A program made the translations under genes and the position numbers. From the NCBI GenBank assembly GCA_005697215.1, contig CP040003.1, positions 310,001 to 374,000 on the forward strand: a stretch of 64,000 nt of DNA. Reading direction: 5' to 3'. The notes under the pieces are model-generated. The model searched no databases and was not told where the DNA came from. It saw only the letters and a program-made list of their open reading frames with translations. The number at the start of each line of letters is the position of its first letter. Positions within the stretch are counted from its first letter, which is position 1. Origin of the DNA: Candidatus Saccharibacteria bacterium oral taxon 488. Lineage in GTDB: Bacteria > Patescibacteriota > Saccharimonadia > Saccharimonadales > Saccharimonadaceae. This document shows positions 58,969 through 64,000 of the stretch, one piece after another.

Positions 58969-61397
58969 TGCGAGATTATCTGGATATTATCAAGAGAAAT
59001 TTACTATCGCCGATTGTGCTAGCGATTTTCCTGCTGGCCGGGGCACTGATTTATGTGCGCGAGTACCGGGATGCTTGGTTTATCTCGGTGGTGATTGTGG
59101 TCAATTCGCTGATCGGCATCGTGCAGGAAATTCGTGCCAAGCGGGTGCTGCACCGGCTGGAGCTGATGAGTGCGCCCAGGGCGCGGGTGCTGCGTGATGG
59201 TCAGGCGGTGGAGGTGCCATATGATTCGCTGGTGGTGGGCGATGAGATTATCCTACGGGCTGGTGATGAGCTGCCGGCGGACGCGACAGTGACGGTGTCG
59301 AAGGGTTTGGAGCTGAATGAAAGCATGCTCACTGGCGAGTCAGCGGCGGTCGAGAAAGCGGCTGGTGACACGGTGCTGGCGGCAACCACGGTGCTGGCGG
59401 GCGAAGGTACGGCGCGGGTCACGGCGGTCGGCGACCAGACAAAAGCCGGCGCCATCAGCCAAGTTCTGAAACGCTACAAGCCGGAGCTGACGCCGCTCCA
59501 GCGAGCGATTTGGCGGGCAATTACCTTCTTGACATACGGCGCGATTGTGTTAGCGGCGCTGATTTTTACCGTGTACTATTTGTCGGGTGATAATGTGGTG
59601 ATTATCCTCAAGACGATTACTTCGGCGGCGGTGACGGTGGTGCCGGAAGGGCTGCTGCTGGCTAGTTCCCTGCTGCTGGCGTTCGGCTCGCTGCGGCTGG
59701 CGCAGGCCAAGGTATTGCCGCAGAAATTGGCGGCGATTGAGGCAATGGCGCTGCTCAATTTACTAGCGGTGGACAAGACTGGCACGCTGACCAGCGACGA
59801 GGTGACGCTGGAGCGGGTGGTGGCGTTTGATGAGTCGGGTGTATCGACAAACTCGGCGACAGCTGCCTCAGAAAAGCTACACGCCGCGCGCCCGTTGGTC
59901 GCTCGGGTTCCGGATTTTTCTGAGTCAGCTGTTGCCTCTTTCGCTGCCCTCGTCGCTCACGAAACAAGTGGCGGCAATATCACCGGGCAGGCGATCCTCG
60001 CGGAAATCACGCCGCCCAAGCACGCAGACATCATCGAGGTGATGGCCTTTTCTTCGGCGCGCAAGATGGCGGGCGTCCGGGCCAAGGTCGACGGCACGGT
60101 GCGGACATTGATGATGGGAGCACCGGAGTTTGTGGCCAAGCTAGCGCCGGTTGACGCCATGTTGCAGCGCCAGCTGGACGAGTGGGCAGACAGCGGCCTA
60201 CGGGTGCTGATGCTGGCGGAGTTTGATGACGAAACGACGAAGTTGAAGGATCTGCCGGATGGTTCTGGGCGGGCGATTGGCGCGGTGATTTTACGTAATT
60301 CCCTGCGCGACGGCGTGATTGATACGGTCAAATTCCTCCAGGAGCAAGGCGTAGTCATCCGGGTGATCTCTGGCGACAATCCGCGCACCGTTCAGCACAT
60401 CGCGCGCCAGGCGGGCATTGATAATCCAGACAAGGCTATCCTCGGCTCGGCGCTGGCGGGTCTCAGCGACAAAGCCTTCGACAAGGCTGCTGATGAACAC
60501 ACGATTTTTGCCCGTGTGCTGCCAGAGCAAAAGGAGCGGCTGATCGCTCATTTCAAGCAGTCCGGCAAGTTCACCGGCATGGTCGGCGACGGCGTCAACG
60601 ACGCGCTGGCGCTGAAAAAATCCGACCTCGGCGTGGCGATGTACGCGGGCGCTCCGGCGTCGCGGCGGGTGGCGGACATCATTTTATTGAATAATTCATT
60701 CACCTCTCTGCCGATTGGCATGAAGCTGGGCAATCGGATCATGCAAGCGATTGAAGTGATCGCTACTCTGTTCTTCCATAAGATTATTTACGGCGTGGTG
60801 CTGCTACTAAGTACCATGCTGGTCGGGTTGAATTATCCGTACGCGCCGCGGCACATCACGTTCCTCAATATTTTCCTGGTGACCATGCCGACGATCATGT
60901 GGACACTGTTTCCGCCGCGTCCGCGCCACCGGGTTAATCCAGCGCATTTCTGGCGAGACACTCTGCAGGCGGTGGCGCCGATCGCGCTGCTGACGGGCCT
61001 CACCGTGGCCTTTACCTACTGGTCGGGCGTAACGCTGCACCCACATCAAGCGGCCGAGGCGGCGACGATGACGGTTCTGACGGCGACGTTCTTTGGGATT
61101 TATCTGGTATTTTTGGTCGGGCCGATGCTCGGCGTAGTCCTCGATAAGCGGGCGCACCTGGCGCGGATGCTGTATATGGCGGGAGTGTTGTTTGTTACCT
61201 TGGTGAGTTTTGGTGTCGAGCCGCTCAGGCAGTTCTTTGACTTTACTATGCCAAATGTTGCCCTGCTCTGGCCGGGCATCGCCGTGGTCGTTCCCGTCGC
61301 CCTGGCCCAGTGGTGGCTGGCCCGCCGCGCTGGTCGGAAGTTTGCTGATATGGTAGAGGCGGCCGACGAGCGGATACAGACGGACCACCCAGAATGA
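58968..61397 (+). CDS. P-type cation-transporting ATPase
   Basis: An 809-residue P-type ATPase. Two N-terminal helices are followed by the A domain (LTGESAAVEK, TGES motif), the M4 motif VVPEGLL, phosphorylation site DKTGTLT (Asp269), MVGDGVNDALALK at the hinge and six C-terminal helices. VVPEGLL and the overall order point to P2/P3-type cation pumps (Ca2+/Mg2+-like), but without the ligand map the ion is uncertain. Residues about 296-323 lie in an extra Ala/Ser-rich loop encoded by an 82-bp inverted repeat. Confidence 0.92.
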   Translation: MRDYLDIIKRNLLSPIVLAIFLLAGALIYVREYRDAWFISVVIVVNSLIGIVQEIRAKRVLHRLELMSAPRARVLRDGQAVEVPYDSLVVGDEIILRAGDELPADATVTVSKGLELNESMLTGESAAVEKAAGDTVLAATTVLAGEGTARVTAVGDQTKAGAISQVLKRYKPELTPLQRAIWRAITFLTYGAIVLAALIFTVYYLSGDNVVIILKTITSAAVTVVPEGLLLASSLLLAFGSLRLAQAKVLPQKLAAIEAMALLNLLAVDKTGTLTSDEVTLERVVAFDESGVSTNSATAASEKLHAARPLVARVPDFSESAVASFAALVAHETSGGNITGQAILAEITPPKHADIIEVMAFSSARKMAGVRAKVDGTVRTLMMGAPEFVAKLAPVDAMLQRQLDEWADSGLRVLMLAEFDDETTKLKDLPDGSGRAIGAVILRNSLRDGVIDTVKFLQEQGVVIRVISGDNPRTVQHIARQAGIDNPDKAILGSALAGLSDKAFDKAADEHTIFARVLPEQKERLIAHFKQSGKFTGMVGDGVNDALALKKSDLGVAMYAGAPASRRVADIILLNNSFTSLPIGMKLGNRIMQAIEVIATLFFHKIIYGVVLLLSTMLVGLNYPYAPRHITFLNIFLVTMPTIMWTLFPPRPRHRVNPAHFWRDTLQAVAPIALLTGLTVAFTYWSGVTLHPHQAAEAATMTVLTATFFGIYLVFLVGPMLGVVLDKRAHLARMLYMAGVLFVTLVSFGVEPLRQFFDFTMPNVALLWPGIAVVVPVALAQWWLARRAGRKFADMVEAADERIQTDHPE
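59855..59936 (+). repeat. Palindromic insertion inside the P-type ATPase gene
   Basis: Arms of 21 bp (GGCGACAGCTGCCTCAGAAA/TTTTCTGAGTCAGCTG..., 19 of 21 complementary plus one G-U) enclose about 40 bp. It lies between the phosphorylation site and the nucleotide-binding core, in frame. Confidence 0.8.
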
Positions 61398-61429
61398 GCG
61401 GGCGAGTAGTTCCAATCCCTGATTATCTC

Positions 61430-61548
61430 CAATGAAAATAGCCCACCGAACGAGCTCAAACCAGAACTGGATATATCTCAACCCAGGAAATGCAAGTAAT
61501 GCATCTCAACCAGTTTGAGCCCAGTCGGCGAGCTATTTTCGGTGGGCG
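61430..61548 (-). repeat. 119-bp palindromic block, copy 2 (cassette C 3' end)
   Basis: Identical to 13619-13737 across all 119 bp. It lies between the P-type ATPase stop and the cassette C stop (4 bp away), so it may also serve as a terminator for the convergent ATPase transcript. Confidence 0.85.
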
Positions 61549-61552
61549 CCCT

Positions 61553-61777
61553 TTACTTTTTAAGGCGCTCCCTCACCTCCGTCCACACTGCGAGGGCGCC
61601 GATTAGGGCCGCTAGGGTAAACACCCACGTTCCGAAACAACTATCATTCTGGGTGCAGTTTCTCACTCCCACGCAGGGGTCGAGGTCGGCGCAGGAGCCT
61701 CCCAACCACCCCCACATGGCGCCGGCGGCGGAGAAAACGGTACCCATCACGAAGCCGGCGAGCTCAGATCTGGACAT
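61553..61777 (-). CDS. Cassette C small membrane protein
   Basis: A 74-residue protein with two helices (LAGFVMGTVFSAAGAMWGWL and WVFTLAALIGALAVW) flanking a Cys-rich loop (CADLDPCVGVRNCTQNDSC) with four Cys that may form disulfides outside the membrane. Unknown family. GAGGAGG lies 6 nt before the ATG. Its promoter, leader hairpin and 3' block are shared with cassette B, but the protein is unrelated. Confidence 0.65.
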   Translation of the reverse strand: MSRSELAGFVMGTVFSAAGAMWGWLGGSCADLDPCVGVRNCTQNDSCFGTWVFTLAALIGALAVWTEVRERLKK

Positions 61778-61795
61778 ACATCCTCCTCGTAAGAA

Positions 61796-61843
61796 AGCTC
61801 AAAGCTAAAGGGCGACTTCCGCCCTTAGACTAAACTCTGAGCT
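61796..61843 (-). promoter_or_regulatory. Leader hairpin of cassette C
   Basis: AGCTCAGAG pairs with CTTTGAGCT (one G-U where cassette B has a Watson-Crick pair), with an inner AAGGGCG/CGCCCTT helix of 7 bp around GAAGT. Homologous to 14060-14109. Confidence 0.6.
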
Positions 61844-61849
61844 GAAAGC

Positions 61850-61883
61850 TGATATATATATCACTAATAGAATAAAATGTCAA
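61850..61883 (-). promoter_or_regulatory. Cassette C promoter with palindromic -10 operator
   Basis: TTGACA (61878-61883), 17-bp spacer and TATATA in TGATATATATATCA (61850-61863). Upstream TTGACA repeat as in cassette B. Between it and the M16-like gene stop at 62020 lie about 130 bp in which I see nothing else. Confidence 0.8.
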
Positions 61884-62019
61884 TGGATTTTGTCAAAAAT
61901 GTGATATAATATCTTCTCTCACCCCTGTTATGATCATAGATAACTTTTTATAGAAAATAGTAGCCGGTGCTTTCTGTGAGTGGCTGTTCCGCTCTCCCCG
62001 CGCTATGCCGGGTCGCTAA

Positions 62020-62931
62020 TCATGACTCGCCCAGATCTTTCGTAGCGGAGATGGTCACCGTTATCGCTCTCAAAATCGTCCGCAAATTTGCAGCGGTGAT
62101 GGCCTTCGCTAGCTCATGCTTTGTCAGCGGCGCGGCGGTTTTCTGGTAAAAATAAATTGGTGCGGGGTTGTAGAGTGGGTCGGTTTTGAAGGCTTTGGCG
62201 AGGTTGTTTAGGTGGTCGGCATACGGCGCGGGGTTAAATGTTCGTAGATAGTTTTGCGCTGTTTTGCCCGCGCCTTGCCAATCGAAAGATTTTTTCACGG
62301 TGTAGATTTGGCTGACCGAATTGCCGTCATGGTAGGCGGTGAATTCGCTATGGCTGGACGGATAGGCCGAGACTCGGTCAAAGCACGCATTGCGTGCTAG
62401 GTCGAGTAGTATCGGATACATGCAGAAAAAGGCGGCGGTTGCCTGTTCACTGGCGTCGGGAGCCTCAATCGTCAGCGTGATGTCTATGAAATTATCTGGC
62501 TGATCATCAACCTCTAGCGGCGGGCTTTTGACTGGTTCGGTAATTTTGTCAGGTCTAGCGGAGCGGCGGCTGGCGAAAGCTTTTTGGCAGCGAGCCAGTT
62601 GTTTGCGTAATTCGGCTTCATCCCAGATGACAACGCTTGCTTTCATCTCCGCCTCGATATGGGCGACGGATTCGTGAATCATGGATAAATCAAACGGCTT
62701 TACGTCAGCGATGACTTTTTCAAATAACGTAATTGATTCGCGAGTAAAGAACGCGACGTCAAAAAAGACGCTCGATTCGGATGTTGTGCCATGTAATTCG
62801 CCAATAAAGGCGCGCTCATTACCAGATTTTTCTGCCGCTCGTAAGAACCGCCGAATAACCAAATGCTCAAACAAATGGCAAACATCGTGATCGGCTGGCA
62901 AGTTGTAAGCGGAATATAGTTTGTGGATCAT
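62020..62931 (-). CDS. M16-like (insulinase-fold) protein
   Basis: A 303-residue protein with HLFEH (His19, Glu22, His23), the HxxEH zinc motif of M16 metallopeptidases, near the N-terminus, and IHESVAHIEAEM about 80 residues later where the third ligand Glu is expected. It is shorter than usual M16 peptidases (about 400) and would have to dimerise. I use ATG 62931 because TACAAT (62938-62943) lies exactly 6 nt upstream. The assignment rests on motif spacing only. Confidence 0.55.
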   Translation of the reverse strand: MIHKLYSAYNLPADHDVCHLFEHLVIRRFLRAAEKSGNERAFIGELHGTTSESSVFFDVAFFTRESITLFEKVIADVKPFDLSMIHESVAHIEAEMKASVVIWDEAELRKQLARCQKAFASRRSARPDKITEPVKSPPLEVDDQPDNFIDITLTIEAPDASEQATAAFFCMYPILLDLARNACFDRVSAYPSSHSEFTAYHDGNSVSQIYTVKKSFDWQGAGKTAQNYLRTFNPAPYADHLNNLAKAFKTDPLYNPAPIYFYQKTAAPLTKHELAKAITAANLRTILRAITVTISATKDLGES

Positions 62932-62954
62932 GGGTTTATTGTAGCAGGGTGAGT

Positions 62955-62990
62955 ACTCCGCCCCAACAGATTGCACTGCCAGGGCGGAGT
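62955..62990 (-). terminator. Hairpin at the end of cassette D
   Basis: ACTCCGCCC/GGGCGGAGT, a perfect 9-bp stem with an 18-nt loop, just after the cassette D stop and 12 bp before the -10 of the M16-like gene. No clear T tract. Confidence 0.5.
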
Positions 62991-63000
62991 CTTCTCGAAC

Positions 63001-63234
63001 TCAGAAGCTCTTGAACGGAGCCTTGTCGTTCGAGGTTCCTGAGTCGCTACGGTTGGTCAGCGACCTAGGAGCGTCGGCCTTCGGGGTCGACGACTTGGAG
63101 GTGGGGAGCCCGCTGAAGGTCACCTTCGGCAGGCTTCCCGGGGATCCACCGAATCGCTGCTGGCCGCTCTGGCCGAAGCTGTCGTGGTGGTTCCTGTTGC
63201 TGTTCAATCCCTTTTGGGGACGTCCAGTTGCCAT
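63001..63234 (-). CDS. Cassette D small Ser/Gly-rich protein
   Basis: A 77-residue, basic, low-complexity protein (MATGRPQKGLNSNRN start; Ser, Gly, Pro, Asn and Lys dominate), probably unstructured. No family. ATG 63234 lies after AAGGAG, which is itself half of an ACTCC/GGAGT hairpin, so the ribosome-binding site may be masked. A longer frame runs into the leader and is rejected. Confidence 0.5.
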   Translation of the reverse strand: MATGRPQKGLNSNRNHHDSFGQSGQQRFGGSPGSLPKVTFSGLPTSKSSTPKADAPRSLTNRSDSGTSNDKAPFKSF

Positions 63235-63340
63235 AGTAAACTCCTTTTGGAGTCGGGCGAGAATGGACCTTCTCGCAAACGGCACATTTGACACATGGCA
63301 CGAGTCAAATGCGAACCCAGTGCGAAATTGCACGAAAGGC
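63235..63340 (-). promoter_or_regulatory. Structured leader of cassette D
   Basis: Four hairpins in about 105 nt: GTGC/GCAC, CATTTGAC/GTCAAATG, CGAGAA/TTCTCG and ACTCC/GGAGT, the last covering the ribosome-binding site. Confidence 0.5.
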
Positions 63341-63374
63341 TGATATATATATCAATACGAGAACAAAACGTCAA
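63341..63374 (-). promoter_or_regulatory. Cassette D promoter with palindromic -10 operator
   Basis: TTGACG (63369-63374), 17-bp spacer and TATATA within TGATATATATATCA (63341-63354); a second TTGACA lies 12 bp further upstream. It begins about 80 bp after the stop of the DHH gene. Confidence 0.8.
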
Positions 63375-63455
63375 GGGTTTTTGTCAATAATGTGGTGTAA
63401 TATTTCTATCACCCCCGTTACGATCGCGGCGTGTTATATAGTAACCGTATAAGTT

Positions 63456-64000
63456 TTAGTCCTGCTCCACTTCTCGCAAAGCCTTATCCGTCGCCGTCAC
63501 CAACTCCCGCACGGCCTCGTCATACTCCTCGTATACGCGAAAACCAGCCGCGTACGGATGGCCGCCGCCGCCGAAGTAGCCGGCTACGGTATCGGCGATC
63601 GGGAGGTTGCCGCGCAGGCGGGCAGTTAGTTTGCCATCAGGATAGGTTTTGATGACGCAGCTGAGCGCCACGCCTTCGACTAGCCGCAGTTCGTCGCCGA
63701 TCAGCGCGCCGGGGTTGTAGGCGTCGCTGTAGGCTTGAATTTCCTCAAACGGCACGTGTACCAGTGCCAATTGTCCGTCCAGTAAATATTCAATTCGCTC
63801 AATTAGCTTGCCTTTGTATGCCAGAATTTCCGGCGACTTTTTCATAAATTCGCGCCGCCGCTCCTCAATTTCGGCGTTGGAAGCGCCGAAATTGGTCAAT
63901 TCGCCAGCCGTGTGGAAGGTCGACGCGGTGGTGTTTGGTGTGGTGAGGCCCAGGCTGTCAGACATGATGGCGATCAACAAATTCTCCGCCGCTTGCTGGT
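63456..64000 (-). CDS. DHH/DHHA1 phosphoesterase, C-terminal part (NrnA-like)
   Basis: The visible 181 residues run from the window edge (frame open, reading QQAAENLLIAIMSDSLGL) to a normal stop. They match the second half of DHH-DHHA1 enzymes: the DHH-domain motif IMSDSLGLTTPNTTAST, then a linker and the DHHA1 signature GYFGGGGHPYAAGF. Such proteins hydrolyse nanoRNA, pAp or cyclic dinucleotides. The DHH motif itself and the start are outside the window. AT the stop, cassette D follows on the same strand. Confidence 0.85.
   Translation of the reverse strand, partial: QQAAENLLIAIMSDSLGLTTPNTTASTFHTAGELTNFGASNAEIEERRREFMKKSPEILAYKGKLIERIEYLLDGQLALVHVPFEEIQAYSDAYNPGALIGDELRLVEGVALSCVIKTYPDGKLTARLRGNLPIADTVAGYFGGGGHPYAAGFRVYEEYDEAVRELVTATDKALREVEQD

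Noticed and set aside
61100..61459. Minus-strand frames beginning with MSSFGGLFSL at 13648 and 61459
   Set aside because: Both begin inside the identical 119-bp block at a TTG; the similarity comes from the repeat, not from related proteins.

Overview
The window is most likely chromosomal DNA from a Candidatus Saccharibacteria (TM7, CPR/Patescibacteria) genome. That is an inference from gene content: small dense genes, a complete F1Fo ATP synthase operon, a sortase, tandem VanY-type peptidases, a DUF3048 protein, many surface or membrane proteins and almost no biosynthetic enzymes. The standard code is used; TGA is an ordinary stop (for example at the ends of the Fic and DUF3048 genes). GC looks slightly above 50%, with AT-richer islands (GrpB, SnoaL-like, kinase-like, 39.2-41.2 kb) that suggest acquired genes.

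Layout. 0-5 kb: DUF421 fragment, GrpB protein, two histidine kinase/response regulator pairs, GreA-like factor. 5-10.8 kb: MazG-like protein, ABC exporter, AI-2E permease, CysRS, Nudix. 10.8-14.2 kb: two small-ORF cassettes around Der GTPase. 14.2-24.9 kb: rRNA pseudouridine synthase, two more two-component pairs, MacB/LolD-type ABC pair, acetyltransferase, tRNA-Glu, DUF3048 protein. 24.9-39.2 kb: GluRS, envelope proteins (DUF4367-like, PEGA, sortase), tRNA-Leu, 2H phosphoesterase, HAD and Nudix enzymes, two VanY peptidases, exonuclease III, divergent glycosyltransferases, SmpB. 39.2-41.2 kb: three orphan genes with a tandem-duplication scar. 41.2-51 kb: ABC-F ATPase, glutaredoxin, ATP synthase operon with an embedded Nudix gene. 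51-58.4 kb: Fic-Dus-kinase-like operon, an RNA-rich cassette, UvrD-type helicase-nuclease. 58.5-64 kb: P-type ATPase, two more cassettes, M16-like protein, and the start-truncated DHH phosphoesterase.

Four signals stand out. (1) Five minus-strand cassettes (about 10.8-11.6, 13.6-14.15, 54.0-54.86, 61.4-61.9 and 62.95-63.4 kb), each just after a housekeeping stop codon, share a strong promoter (TTGACA-like, 17 bp, TATATA/TATAAA); four carry the same 14-bp palindrome over the -10. Each makes a structured leader and an unrelated small protein. Two end in an identical 119-bp palindromic block, one in a complete type III hammerhead ribozyme, and one in about 530 nt of hairpins with a tRNA-like fold. 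(2) Protein genes (UvrD-like, P-type ATPase, ABC-F, Dus) carry in-frame palindromic DNA insertions, some repeated in different frames or orientations, much like Rickettsia palindromic elements. (3) Most transcription-unit starts have a -10 box exactly or nearly 6 nt before the start codon, implying leaderless mRNAs, whereas operon-internal and cassette genes use Shine-Dalgarno sites. (4) At 39.1-41.2 kb duplicated flanks surround two genes whose bodies are no longer alignable, which looks like cargo replacement.

All assignments come from reading the sequence alone; no database search or folding program was run.
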